This document shows, one piece after another, positions 38,011 to 46,294 of a stretch of DNA of 64,000 bases. Under the pieces are notes generated by a model. The model saw only the letters and a list, made by a program, of their open reading frames with translations, did no database searches and had not been told where the DNA came from. The translations under genes and the position numbers were made by a program. Position 1 is the stretch's first letter. The number at the start of each line of letters is the position of its first letter. This DNA comes from UBA1756 sp045130235. GTDB taxonomy: Bacteria > Bacteroidota > Bacteroidia > Bacteroidales > WCHB1-69. The stretch spans positions 248,001 to 312,000 of the forward strand of contig JBGUPJ010000021.1 of NCBI GenBank assembly GCA_045130235.1. The letters run 5' to 3'.

Positions 38011-40167
38011 ATGAAAAAAGTCCTCCTCCTCACCGCCCTTATGATGGTTCGTTTCTTCGCCATGGCCGACGAAGGAATGTGGATTCCGCTTTTCTTGGGC
38101 TACAATGAAGCCGAAATGCAGCAGATGGGATTTCATCTTACTGCCGATGACGTGTATAGTGTCAATCACCATAGCATGAAAGATGGTATCGTGCTGTTCG
38201 GTGGCGGCTGTACCGGCGAACTGATTTCGCCCGACGGTCTGCTTATCACCAACCACCACTGCGGCTACAGCTACGTGCAGGCGCACAGCAGCATGGAACA
38301 CAATTACTTGCATAATGGATTCTGGTCAAAGAATCGCGATGAGGAGCTGGTAACGAAGGGCTTGACCGTTACGTTCTTGGTCTATATGGAAGATGTCACC
38401 ACGAAGGTGCTGGAGGGTGTGACGGACGGTATGAGCGAATCGGAGCGCAATTCCAAAATCAAGAAGAATATTAATGCTATTGAGAATGAGGCCGTTGAAG
38501 GCACGCATTATACGGCAAAAATCAAACCCTTCTATTATGGCAATCAGTATTTTCTGTTTGTGAATGAGGTATTTGAGGATGTGCGCCTCGTGGGCGTTCC
38601 GCCCGAAAGCATCGGCAAGTTCGGTGGCGATACCGACAACTGGATGTGGCCCCGCCATACCGGCGACTTCTCCCTCTGGCGTATCTATACCGACAAGGAC
38701 GGCAATCCCGCTCCCTATTCTCCCGACAATATTCCGCTCAAATCGAAGAAATATTTCCCCATCTCCATCAAAGGCGTGAATGAGGGCGACTTTACCCTCG
38801 TTTTCGGCTATCCGGGAACTACCCAGCAGTTTCTGATCTCCGATGCGGTGGATATCAAGGCCAACGTGCAGAACCCCATCGCCATCCATGCCCGCGACCT
38901 GCGCCTCGAAGCCATGAAACGCCAGATGGAAAAATCCACCGAAATCCGTTTGATGTACTCCGCCAAATCCAACAGCATCAGCAATGGATGGAAAAAATGG
39001 ATAGGGGAGAGCAAAGGTATCAATGAATGTAAAGTGGTGGAAAAGAAAATTGCTGAAGAACAGGAGTTTATGAAATGGGTAAATGCCTCTCCTGAACGCC
39101 AGAAGCAGTACGGCAGTCTTCTTTCCGACATGAAAAAAGTGTATGTCGATTATAAAAAGCAGGTCAAGTCGTTCACCTTCCTCAGCGAGACCTTTATCGG
39201 GGTGGAACTCAACCGCTTCCTCTGCACGCAGGTGCATTGGTTCGCCTCCTGCTGTCCGTCTGATGTGTGGACCGATGAGCAGTTTGAGAAAGGCAAGACC
39301 GAGTTGGCCGAGAAAGCCCGCTCATTCTTTAGCAATTATAATGTAGATATTGATTCAGAGTGTTTTGTGGAACTGATGTATTATTATTTCTCAGAACAAG
39401 ATCCCGAACTCATTCCCGAAGGTTTGCGCAAATATATCAACATGCCCAAGAGCGAGTGGCAGGCTTTCTTGGATCGTGAAAAGAAGAAGGCTCCCTATCT
39501 TTTTGATGGTGAAAAAATGCAGGAGCGCATCCAGAAGGCCAAGCGCAAAGATTGGGTGAAATTTTTGGATGATGAACTCTATCAGCTCGTTATGATCGCT
39601 TATAAGGCGTATGCCCAGAGTTATTATGCGATGGATGATACGGAAAAGCAGCTGGATTTGTACTATCGCACCTACGTAAAGGCTTTGATGGAAAAAGATA
39701 CCGACAAGACCTTCTATCCCGATGCCAACCTCACCATGCGTGTCACTTACGGCAACGTGAAGGGCTTTGAGCCTAATGATGGCGTGCGTTATACCCATTA
39801 CACCACCCTTGCCGGCGTGATTGCCAAGGACAACCCTGACATCTTCGACTACAAGGTGGATCCGAAGCTGAAGGAGTTGTTTGCCAAGCATGATTTCGGC
39901 CCGTATGCCAACGAAAAGGGCGAGCTGCCGGTATGTTTTATCGCCAGCAACCACACCACGGGCGGCAATTCCGGCAGTCCGGTCATCGATGCTGACGGCA
40001 ACCTCATCGGTATCAATTTCGACCGTGTGTGGCAGGGCACTATGAGCGACATCAACTACGACGTGAACCGCTGCCGCAACATCTCCTTGGACGTGCGCTA
40101 TTTCCTCTTCATCGTTGACAAGTTCGCCGGCGCGCAGAACATCATCGATGAGCTGGACATCCGGTAA
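38011..40167 (+). CDS. S46-family dipeptidyl peptidase, DPP11-like (Asp/Glu specific)
   Basis: 718 residues with a signal peptide (about 1-19). The family triad is visible: His in TNHHCG (about 83), Asp in HTGDFSLWR (219) and Ser in GGNSGSPV (654). These enzymes remove dipeptides from the N-terminus of peptides in the periplasm, feeding amino-acid fermentation. In Porphyromonas gingivalis the residue 18 positions after the catalytic Ser decides specificity: Gly in DPP7 (hydrophobic P1) and Arg in DPP11 (acidic P1). Here it is Arg672, within INFDRVW, with Phe at +16 also conserved, so acidic specificity is predicted. PepE at 52035 could cleave some resulting Asp-X peptides. No own promoter box is obvious; it may be read from the upstream operon. 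Confidence 0.93.
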   Translation: MKKVLLLTALMMVRFFAMADEGMWIPLFLGYNEAEMQQMGFHLTADDVYSVNHHSMKDGIVLFGGGCTGELISPDGLLITNHHCGYSYVQAHSSMEHNYLHNGFWSKNRDEELVTKGLTVTFLVYMEDVTTKVLEGVTDGMSESERNSKIKKNINAIENEAVEGTHYTAKIKPFYYGNQYFLFVNEVFEDVRLVGVPPESIGKFGGDTDNWMWPRHTGDFSLWRIYTDKDGNPAPYSPDNIPLKSKKYFPISIKGVNEGDFTLVFGYPGTTQQFLISDAVDIKANVQNPIAIHARDLRLEAMKRQMEKSTEIRLMYSAKSNSISNGWKKWIGESKGINECKVVEKKIAEEQEFMKWVNASPERQKQYGSLLSDMKKVYVDYKKQVKSFTFLSETFIGVELNRFLCTQVHWFASCCPSDVWTDEQFEKGKTELAEKARSFFSNYNVDIDSECFVELMYYYFSEQDPELIPEGLRKYINMPKSEWQAFLDREKKKAPYLFDGEKMQERIQKAKRKDWVKFLDDELYQLVMIAYKAYAQSYYAMDDTEKQLDLYYRTYVKALMEKDTDKTFYPDANLTMRVTYGNVKGFEPNDGVRYTHYTTLAGVIAKDNPDIFDYKVDPKLKELFAKHDFGPYANEKGELPVCFIASNHTTGGNSGSPVIDADGNLIGINFDRVWQGTMSDINYDVNRCRNISLDVRYFLFIVDKFAGAQNIIDELDIR

Positions 40168-40234
40168 TGCCGGCATCGAAACCAAAGCCGGCATCTCCGA
40201 CGTGAAGTTCGTGAAGGGGGAGTGATTTTGCTTC

Positions 40235-40251
40235 GTGTGCCAAAGGCACAC
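40235..40251 (+). terminator. Possible terminator hairpin after the S46 peptidase
   Basis: GTGTGCC and GGCACAC pair perfectly around AAA, 68 nt past the stop codon. No T-tract follows, so termination activity is uncertain. Confidence 0.4.
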
Positions 40252-40307
40252 ACTCCTAGTAACCCCACTCAAACGAAGTGTAATTAGACTCGTTGTTGAG
40301 GCCTGTC

Positions 40308-41558
40308 CTATCGGTCTATAACAGTTTCATCCGTAAGAAAATCAAACAGGCTGAGATTGAGAAAACCATTGTCGTCGTAATACGGAAGAATGGGGTCTTT
40401 TTGTACTAAAATTTTTTTGAAGGAGTCGTTGATATGCCGTAAGGACTTTGTCTCCTGTTGGCGCTTTTCCTCGTCATACAAAGCGTATGCGGATTGTATG
40501 TAGTATCGCTGGCTGCCTCTGTTGCACACGAAATCAACTTCAAATTGTTTTCTTTTCGATTTTCCGTCTTCCTTGCAGTTTACTTCCACCATTCCTACAT
40601 CCACCGACATTTCCCTCATCCTGAGTTCGTTATAAATAACATTCTCCATAATGTGTCCGTAGTCGTTCTGCCGGAAGTTCAGTCGGGCATTACGCAGACC
40701 TACATCCACAAAATAGTACTTCATGGGCGTGCCGATATAGTGTCTGCCCCTCACATCATACCGTTGGACCTTTTCTATGAGAAATGCATCCTGCATATAT
40801 TGCAGGTATGAGGCAACGGTATCGCGTGTTATGTGCATCTTTTTTTCAGAAATAAAGGTGTTGGTCAATGTCAGTGGATTGGTCAGAGTGCCGATGGTGG
40901 AGGCCACCACATTCATCAGTTCCTCCATTTCCTCATTGCCGCGCAGGTTATAGCGTGAAATGATGTCTTGGAAATAAGTTTGAGAGAACAGGGCTTGCAG
41001 ATAGGAGGCTTTTCGATTTTCACTGCTGATGGCCAGCAGTCCTGGCATACCTCCATAAACTTGGTAATTGTTCCATGCTTCGGATTCAGTGCCGTCAAAC
41101 ACTGACAAAAATTCAGGAAACGAGAGGGGATACACCCTCACCTCATCGCCTCTGCCACGGAATTCAGTGATAATGTCTGAGGAAAGAAATTTTGAATTGG
41201 ACCCAGTGACGTAAGTGTCTGCATTGGGAATATGGAGGAAACCGTTCAGCAGGTATTCAAAGTTCTGCACAAGTTGGATTTCATCAAGAAGTATGTAGTA
41301 CATGTCCTTGTCCACAATTCTGGCTCTGACATATTGGTTCAGATTGTCTGGGTTAAGATATTCTCTGTTTTGGTAATCGTCCAAAGCAAATGAGATGATA
41401 TGGTCTTCTTGCACGCCCAGTTCCATCAGTTTGCGTTTGAACAGATTGAAAAGCAGATAGGACTTGCCGCATCTGCGCACCCCTGTGACAATCTTTATCA
41501 AGCCGTTGTTCCTGCGTTCCAGCAGGGATGAAATGTACCGTTCTCTTTTGGCTTCCAT
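40308..41558 (-). CDS. AAA-family ATPase with DUF4143-like C-terminus
   Basis: 416 residues from the ATG at 41558 (MEAKRERYISSL); an upstream ATG at 41591 is less likely because it falls close to the promoter box. Walker A GVRRCGKS at 26-33, Walker B YYILLDEIQ near 88-96, and TGSNSKFLSSD (sensor region) form the N-terminal ATPase. The C-terminal part (about 220-400) has the VDVGLRNARLNF and FEVDFVCNRG segments of DUF4143, a nuclease-like fold. These ATPases are abundant in Bacteroidota, often in multiple copies, with no settled function. It is divergent from the T9SS type A gene. Confidence 0.85.
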   Translation of the reverse strand: MEAKRERYISSLLERRNNGLIKIVTGVRRCGKSYLLFNLFKRKLMELGVQEDHIISFALDDYQNREYLNPDNLNQYVRARIVDKDMYYILLDEIQLVQNFEYLLNGFLHIPNADTYVTGSNSKFLSSDIITEFRGRGDEVRVYPLSFPEFLSVFDGTESEAWNNYQVYGGMPGLLAISSENRKASYLQALFSQTYFQDIISRYNLRGNEEMEELMNVVASTIGTLTNPLTLTNTFISEKKMHITRDTVASYLQYMQDAFLIEKVQRYDVRGRHYIGTPMKYYFVDVGLRNARLNFRQNDYGHIMENVIYNELRMREMSVDVGMVEVNCKEDGKSKRKQFEVDFVCNRGSQRYYIQSAYALYDEEKRQQETKSLRHINDSFKKILVQKDPILPYYDDNGFLNLSLFDFLTDETVIDR

Positions 41559-41603
41559 AATTCTATTCGTTTTTTTTGCGTAAATACGCATTTTTTACGA
41601 CTG

Positions 41604-41611
41604 CAAAAATA
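41604..41611 (-). promoter_or_regulatory. -7 promoter box of the AAA ATPase gene
   Basis: Minus strand TATTTTTG followed by CAG, 46 nt upstream of the preferred ATG. A weak ATTG lies near the -33 position. Confidence 0.45.
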
Positions 41612-41638
41612 CATCATTTTCTTGAATTGCAATAAAAG

Positions 41639-41678
41639 GTTTTCAATTTTCATTTTTCAATTCTCAATTCTCAATTTA
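41639..41678 (+). repeat. Heptamer tandem repeat running into a promoter
   Basis: Units TTTTCAA, TTCTCAA and variants, ending ATTTATTCG directly before the -7 box TATCTTTG. The block from the last units to GCACC is nearly identical to 44180-44211. Confidence 0.8.
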
Positions 41679-41682
41679 TTCG

Positions 41683-41690
41683 TATCTTTG
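41683..41690 (+). promoter_or_regulatory. -7 promoter box of the T9SS type A gene
   Basis: TATCTTTG followed by CACCC, 37 nt upstream of the ATG at 41727. The -33 position falls within the heptamer repeat. Confidence 0.6.
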
Positions 41691-41726
41691 CACCCACATC
41701 TTCCACCCTATAAAATCCCACCCATT

Positions 41727-43763
41727 ATGAAAAGACCCCTTATCCCCTTCCTTGCATTGACCGTATTGTTCGTTTCTGCCGCCACCGCCCAGGGCGAGTG
41801 GAAATGGGCGCACTACTGGACCGGACAAGACGGAAATTCTCCTGGTGATTACTATAACAAGATCATTAATACTGCCTTTGATGATGAGGGCAACATCTAT
41901 GTGTATGGCACAATGGGGGGAAGTGCTGCCTTTGACGGCAATACTTTTGCTTTTTCATCAGATGCAGAAGTCCTTAATGGACACATGCGCCCTTCACTTT
42001 TAGCGAAATTTGATACGACAGGAAATATGCAGTGGTATAAGGTTGTAAAGTGCAGTCATAGTGAAGCTATTCCACTATGGATGGAAGTAGTGGATGATAA
42101 AGTGTTTGTTTCGGGTGATTGTTCAATTTATGGGAGTGATGTCAATGCGTGGTTATATTATATGGATACCTTGATTACGAAGTATCAAATTAGTTCGATT
42201 CCACAGAATATACAGAAACCGCCTTTCGCATTCGGTCATTGGACATGGTTCGCACAATTTGATTTGAATGGAAATCTTTTGGACAATCATTTTGTACAGA
42301 CTTTTTCAAGAGAATCATTATATGGCAATAGATTAGTTGGGTCTTTGACCAATAGCGTTTTACCAACGCCATGCCATACTGACAATGACGGAAATTATTA
42401 CATATTCACTCCTATCCAATACTATGGCGTTGAGAGTGCCCCCTATACCATAGTGGTGGATGGTGATTCTGACAAGACGTATGATATATATTTGCCGGGC
42501 AATGCGGATCCGTCGTGTACCCAATCGTGTTTGAATAATGCAATGTTGTACAAATTCTCACCTGATGGGGACTTGCTGTTTGCCAAAACTCTTGTGGACA
42601 GCACTGATGGAATTGCACCGTCATACAATATATGTGATACCATAAACCGGTATTTTTATACCTATTTCAAAGGTATGTCATTTGATGAGGATGACAATAT
42701 GTATGTATCGGGTTATGTGCGCTTGGCACAGCATTTGAATGGTCACGGGGGAGAATTACACGAATACCCCGTGCATATATGGTGGGACAGCACGCATTGT
42801 CTGACCATAAACGACATCTCTTCTGCAGCATTTTGCAACTTCATCATCAAATACGACACGAGTGGCAATGTCGTCTGGTGCAACCAAGCATACACTCGAG
42901 TCGCATCTTCGGATATTTTTGCTCAGACTCACTTCTATGGTAGTTCTGTACACGATAATTCAGTATTTGTTTGTGGGGATGCAGAAGACCTTTTCAATGC
43001 AGGTTCCGTGATCTATTTCAATAACGATACTGACGATTTCATAGACCGATTTGCGCCAGAGCAACAGACACGGGGTTTTTATGTTGAATTTGACAGAAAT
43101 AATGGTTCATATGTACGTCATTCAATTATTCCAAACAACACATTGTCTGTATTAGGACAAAACTCATTTGCGAAGCCTGCCGTCAGTAACAACCAAATAG
43201 TCATTTCTGCAAGTGTAGATTTCTCCGACAAAAAATTTGGATTGGCAAGATGGTGTACCAGTGGGGATTTTATAGACTATACACCGATAACTTCGTTTCC
43301 GGATCAAATGATAGGTACAGGACCTACCATTTTGAATGACAATGGTTTTGTTATAGTCTCTCCTCAAATAAAAGGAAGTATTGCATTCAGTGAAGATGTT
43401 GTTGTTAATGGAGATGCGGAGCACTCCAATGCTGTCTTTGCCCTGTACCACGATCCGAGATTTGCGGAGCCCTTCGTGCCGGATGATACCGTGGGCATTG
43501 ACGACTATTACCGGAACCGCGAAAGCGACATCTATCTCTACCCCAACCCCACCCACGGCACCACCACCGTGTGCGGCTACATGTACGGGTACCAGAACAT
43601 CGAACTGTACGATCTGCAGGGACGGAAATTGGGGAATCTGGTGGAGAATGGTTCACAAATACCCACATTGGATTTGTCGCCCTATCCCGCCGGTACCTAC
43701 CTCGTGAGAATCAATTTCGCCCGCGGCGTCAGCGTGACGCGGAAGGTGGTGAAGGGGGACTAA
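41727..43763 (+). CDS. T9SS type A sorting-domain protein, function unknown
   Basis: 678 residues from the ATG at 41727, the first Met followed by a good signal peptide (MKRPLIPFLALTVLFV..., cleavage after TAQ near 22) and positioned just after the promoter. The body contains beta-propeller-like repeats: several segments of the type AFDDEGNIYVYGT, CHTDNDGNYYIF and SFDEDDNMYVSGY, plus LLAKFDTTGN and IIKYDTSGNVVW, as in SBBP/kelch-like surface proteins. The last 75 residues are a type A sorting domain (YPNPTHGTTTVCG, IELYDLQGRKLG, LSPYPAGTYLVRI, ending RKVVKGD). It would be secreted by the T9SS and probably surface attached. No enzymatic motif is seen. Confidence 0.88.
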   Translation: MKRPLIPFLALTVLFVSAATAQGEWKWAHYWTGQDGNSPGDYYNKIINTAFDDEGNIYVYGTMGGSAAFDGNTFAFSSDAEVLNGHMRPSLLAKFDTTGNMQWYKVVKCSHSEAIPLWMEVVDDKVFVSGDCSIYGSDVNAWLYYMDTLITKYQISSIPQNIQKPPFAFGHWTWFAQFDLNGNLLDNHFVQTFSRESLYGNRLVGSLTNSVLPTPCHTDNDGNYYIFTPIQYYGVESAPYTIVVDGDSDKTYDIYLPGNADPSCTQSCLNNAMLYKFSPDGDLLFAKTLVDSTDGIAPSYNICDTINRYFYTYFKGMSFDEDDNMYVSGYVRLAQHLNGHGGELHEYPVHIWWDSTHCLTINDISSAAFCNFIIKYDTSGNVVWCNQAYTRVASSDIFAQTHFYGSSVHDNSVFVCGDAEDLFNAGSVIYFNNDTDDFIDRFAPEQQTRGFYVEFDRNNGSYVRHSIIPNNTLSVLGQNSFAKPAVSNNQIVISASVDFSDKKFGLARWCTSGDFIDYTPITSFPDQMIGTGPTILNDNGFVIVSPQIKGSIAFSEDVVVNGDAEHSNAVFALYHDPRFAEPFVPDDTVGIDDYYRNRESDIYLYPNPTHGTTTVCGYMYGYQNIELYDLQGRKLGNLVENGSQIPTLDLSPYPAGTYLVRINFARGVSVTRKVVKGD

Positions 43764-43764
43764 T

Positions 43765-43794
43765 TTTGCTATTTTAAGAAAAATTATACTTTTG
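43765..43794 (+). promoter_or_regulatory. Promoter-like pair directly after the type A gene
   Basis: TTTG (43765-43768), 18-nt spacer, then TACTTTTG (43787-43794). It would transcribe the 27-codon frame at 43847. A second TACTTTTG lies at 43940-43947 without an upstream partner. Confidence 0.5.
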
Positions 43795-43846
43795 CAACCT
43801 CATTACAAGCGAAACAGCTTCTACCGTTATTTAACTTCAAAATACT

Positions 43847-43930
43847 ATGAAAGAGATGGATAAGAAACGAATTACATCCCAAGATGAGTCGATTGTGCAA
43901 CAAAATAAATTTTATTACCTTTTATATTAA
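43847..43930 (+). CDS. Possible 27-residue small ORF
   Basis: Starts MKEMDKKRITSQDES and ends YYLLY. It has a promoter-like element 53 nt upstream and no recognised domain. Hydrophilic and charged, with no membrane segment. It may be a small protein or chance. Confidence 0.3.
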   Translation: MKEMDKKRITSQDESIVQQNKFYYLLY

Positions 43931-43981
43931 AATAATACGTACTTTTGCCGTGTTATTTATAAACAAAAGGTAAAGCTGTGA

Positions 43982-44131
43982 GTCATTCGAAAATTATGCT
44001 TACACCAAGCGATCAAAGTCAGCAAGGCATGGAAGAACAGTATTGGCGGACATCTTCCGGCGGAACAGTTGCCGCAGTTTGATGACGTCATCCGTGATCT
44101 GAAACAATTCTGTGCTGATAGGGAATGGTAG
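43982..44131 (+). pseudogene. Possible decayed gene 3' end
   Basis: A 49-codon open stretch with protein-like composition (KVSKAWKNSIGGHLPAEQ, FDDVIRDLKQFCADREW) ends in TAG but has no ATG; a TGA lies just upstream and no longer frame extends 5'. Together with the small ORF it is what can be seen in the 490-bp gap 43764-44254. It could be the remnant of a lost gene. Confidence 0.3.
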
Positions 44132-44159
44132 GTTATAATGTAAATGACAATTGAAGTAT

Positions 44160-44196
44160 CGCAATTTTCAATTCTCAATTTTCATTTTTCAATTTA
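44160..44196 (+). repeat. Heptamer tandem repeat running into a promoter (second copy)
   Basis: Units TTTTCAA, TTCTCAA and TTTTTCAA, then ATTTATTCG directly before a -7 box. Near-identical to 41650-41695, including the spacing to the box and the GCACC after it. Confidence 0.8.
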
Positions 44197-44200
44197 TTCG

Positions 44201-44208
44201 TATTTTTG
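44201..44208 (+). promoter_or_regulatory. -7 promoter box of the acyltransferase gene
   Basis: TATTTTTG followed by CACC, 46 nt upstream of the GTG start. Confidence 0.55.
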
Positions 44209-44254
44209 CACCACCAAAAACCATCCCTTTTGTGGATGATAAATTACGACAGCT

Positions 44255-45649
44255 GTGATAAGTTTTGATAAAATCAACCAATTCGACCCCGTCTATCAAT
44301 TTTTTAATTGGTTTTTTAGAATTGACCATAACTATATCTATTACAAAAAGATACAGGTAATCGGGTATGAGAATGTACCGCCGAAAGGTTATCCTATTTT
44401 TGCCATCTCGAACCACACCAATGCCGTGATGGATCCGCTGGCCATGCTCTACCTTTACAAGGATCACCGCCAGCCGGTTTTCATCGCTCGTGGCGACGTT
44501 TTCAAAAAAGGCAATTTCATCGCCCGACTGCTGCGCTTTCTGAAGATTTTGCCCACTTTCCGCTCTCGTGACGGCGGCCGCAGCGATATCCGCAGCAATC
44601 TCGACACCTTCGACCTCGCCGCCCGCATCCTCGGCGAAGGCGGCACCCTCACCATGTTTCCTGAGGCAGGGCACCAGGCCGGCAAGTTCTTTAACACCTT
44701 CAAGAAAGGATTCCCCCGTGTGGCCTTCCTCGCTGCCGAAAAGTCTGACTATCAGTTGGATTTCAAAATCCTGCCCATGTATGTCTATTATACCGACTAT
44801 TTCAATATGCGGGGAACTCAGGTGATGGTGATCGGTGAGCCGTTTTCCATTGATGAATTTTATGAACTTTATAAAACGGAACCCAACAAGGCTTTTCTCC
44901 TGATGAACGAGAAAGCTCGCGAGGCGGTGCGTTCCCTCGGCATTGATGTGACCGACCATGAGGCGCATTATCCGCAGTATGAGACTCTTTTCAAGGTGTG
45001 CCGCTCCACCATTCTCTCCGACCCGCACGCCTTCGACGGCATGGAGCTGCGTGGCACCGAGCGCGACCGAAAGGCGGGGATGCCTTATCGGCAACTGCTG
45101 TCGGACAAGAAGTTAGTGGCCGTGCTGGAGCGTATGCGCGACGAGCATCCCGACCGTTACGAGCAGCTGATGGCCGACACCGCCGAGTATGCCGCCGGAC
45201 TGAAGCAGCTGCGCCTCCGCGACTGGGAGCTGGAACGCCCCATCACCGGCGGCAACGTAGCAGGGAAAGGGTTGCTGCTTCTGCTCACCGCTCCCTTCGC
45301 GCTTGTGGGTTTCTTGGGCAATATCATTCCGTTCCAGGCGGTTCAGTTCCTGAAGCGCAACCTCGAGGACCCGATGTTCCGTTCCACCTTGAATTTCGTG
45401 CCCGGCCTTATCTTCTTCCGCTTGTGGTACCTGATCTTGTTCATCCTCGTCATGATTTTCACCCAATGGTGGATCGGCCTCATCGCGGTCGTAGTGGCCT
45501 TTTTGACCTTTATTCCTTTCTATGAATGGAAAAAAGCCGCCATCAAGTGGTTGAGTATGTGTCGTTTCCGCCGTTATGAGCGCAAGGGAAATGCCTTACT
45601 CGCCAAGCTGAAAGATTTGCGGAAAAAGCTGATAGAGACGATTTTCTAA
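44255..45649 (+). CDS. PlsC-like glycerolipid acyltransferase with C-terminal membrane helices
   Basis: 464 residues. The start is GTG, because an in-frame TAA lies 15 nt upstream and no ATG is available at the N-terminus. The acyltransferase block (about 45-200) has NHTNAVMD (the NHx4D catalytic motif), FIARGDVFKKG, LPTFRSRDG and FPEAGHQ, matching 1-acylglycerol-3-phosphate acyltransferases that acylate the second position of phospholipid precursors at the inner membrane. The C-terminal 150 residues add about three transmembrane helices (LLLLLTAPFALVGFLGN, LIFFRLWYLILFILVMIF, WIGLIAVVVAFLTF). This long form is common in Bacteroidota; the exact acyl acceptor is not known. Confidence 0.87.
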   Translation: MISFDKINQFDPVYQFFNWFFRIDHNYIYYKKIQVIGYENVPPKGYPIFAISNHTNAVMDPLAMLYLYKDHRQPVFIARGDVFKKGNFIARLLRFLKILPTFRSRDGGRSDIRSNLDTFDLAARILGEGGTLTMFPEAGHQAGKFFNTFKKGFPRVAFLAAEKSDYQLDFKILPMYVYYTDYFNMRGTQVMVIGEPFSIDEFYELYKTEPNKAFLLMNEKAREAVRSLGIDVTDHEAHYPQYETLFKVCRSTILSDPHAFDGMELRGTERDRKAGMPYRQLLSDKKLVAVLERMRDEHPDRYEQLMADTAEYAAGLKQLRLRDWELERPITGGNVAGKGLLLLLTAPFALVGFLGNIIPFQAVQFLKRNLEDPMFRSTLNFVPGLIFFRLWYLILFILVMIFTQWWIGLIAVVVAFLTFIPFYEWKKAAIKWLSMCRFRRYERKGNALLAKLKDLRKKLIETIF

Positions 45650-45656
45650 TCGGGGG

Positions 45657-45920
45657 TTATAATACAGTAATCACATCTTCCCCTAACGCCAAAGAAATGT
45701 GTGCCAGAGTTTTGGTCGTAAAATTATGACGTCCTGTAAGCCATTTTGAGACCTCCGATTCTTTTTTGCCGAGTTTTTCTGCCAATGCTCGTTGTGTCAT
45801 GCCATTTTTTTTCAGCAGACTATCTATTTTCTCTGCGATGGCAAAAGACAAATCAAACTCAGCTTTTGTTTCTGGTGTTACTTGAGCCAAACATTCTCTG
45901 AATAAAGGATTTGTAATCAT
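45657..45920 (-). CDS. XRE-family DNA-binding protein (antitoxin-like)
   Basis: 87 residues. A helix-turn-helix at about 38-65 (MTQRALAEKLGKKESEVSKWLTG) is typical of Cro/C1 and HigA-type proteins. A good ribosome-binding sequence, AAGGAG, precedes the ATG. It follows a 36-codon frame in the same transcript and resembles the antitoxin half of a toxin-antitoxin pair, but no toxin of recognisable family is adjacent. Confidence 0.85.
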   Translation of the reverse strand: MITNPLFRECLAQVTPETKAEFDLSFAIAEKIDSLLKKNGMTQRALAEKLGKKESEVSKWLTGRHNFTTKTLAHISLALGEDVITVL

Positions 45921-45969
45921 AATTCAAAAGTTGCTCCTTCCAATCCAATTATATAATTTTTGTCAATAC

Positions 45970-46080
45970 TTACAGTCCCTTTTTCTGTGCTGCTTTCAAA
46001 AGTTTATCAAATTTTTGAAGTTCCATGACATAGCCACACAATTCTGCATCTTCCTGATATGTCCGTGTTTTTTTTCTCAT
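45970..46080 (-). CDS. 36-residue ORF upstream of the XRE gene
   Basis: Begins MRKKTRTYQEDAEL and ends LLKAAQKKGL. It starts 29 nt downstream of a TAnnTTTG box and ends 49 nt before the XRE gene, so it is probably the first gene of that transcript. The composition is basic and helical. It could be a truncated toxin, a small regulator or a leader peptide; no family recognised. Confidence 0.45.
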   Translation of the reverse strand: MRKKTRTYQEDAELCGYVMELQKFDKLLKAAQKKGL

Positions 46081-46108
46081 AGTTGTGATAGTTTAAGATT
46101 AGACGCTG

Positions 46109-46116
46109 CAAAAATA
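46109..46116 (-). promoter_or_regulatory. -7 promoter box of the XRE operon
   Basis: Minus strand TATTTTTG followed by CAGC, 29 nt upstream of the 36-codon frame. Confidence 0.55.
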
Positions 46117-46241
46117 CAAAAAAATATAAACTTAATTTATAAGTAAAGTTTTTTTTGAAAAATATTTTTTGATTGTCCGCTTCTCCCTTTCTTCAAAAAG
46201 AAACATCGGGACGAATCCGCACCTGCAGATTTACCCCTGTA

Positions 46242-46278
46242 TTTTTCAATTTTCAATTTTCAGTTTTCAATTTTCAAC
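46242..46278 (+). repeat. Heptamer tandem repeat (TTTTCAR)n
   Basis: Five units, a few bases beyond the 3' end of murC. Same strand orientation as the other arrays. Confidence 0.8.
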
Positions 46279-46294
46279 TCTGCTGCCTCCCCCT

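Noticed and set aside
40168..40225. Possible frameshifted C-terminal extension of the S46 peptidase (ending SDVKFVKGE)
   Set aside because: S46 enzymes normally end near the observed DELDIR terminus, so the extra open stretch in the +1 frame is probably coincidental.
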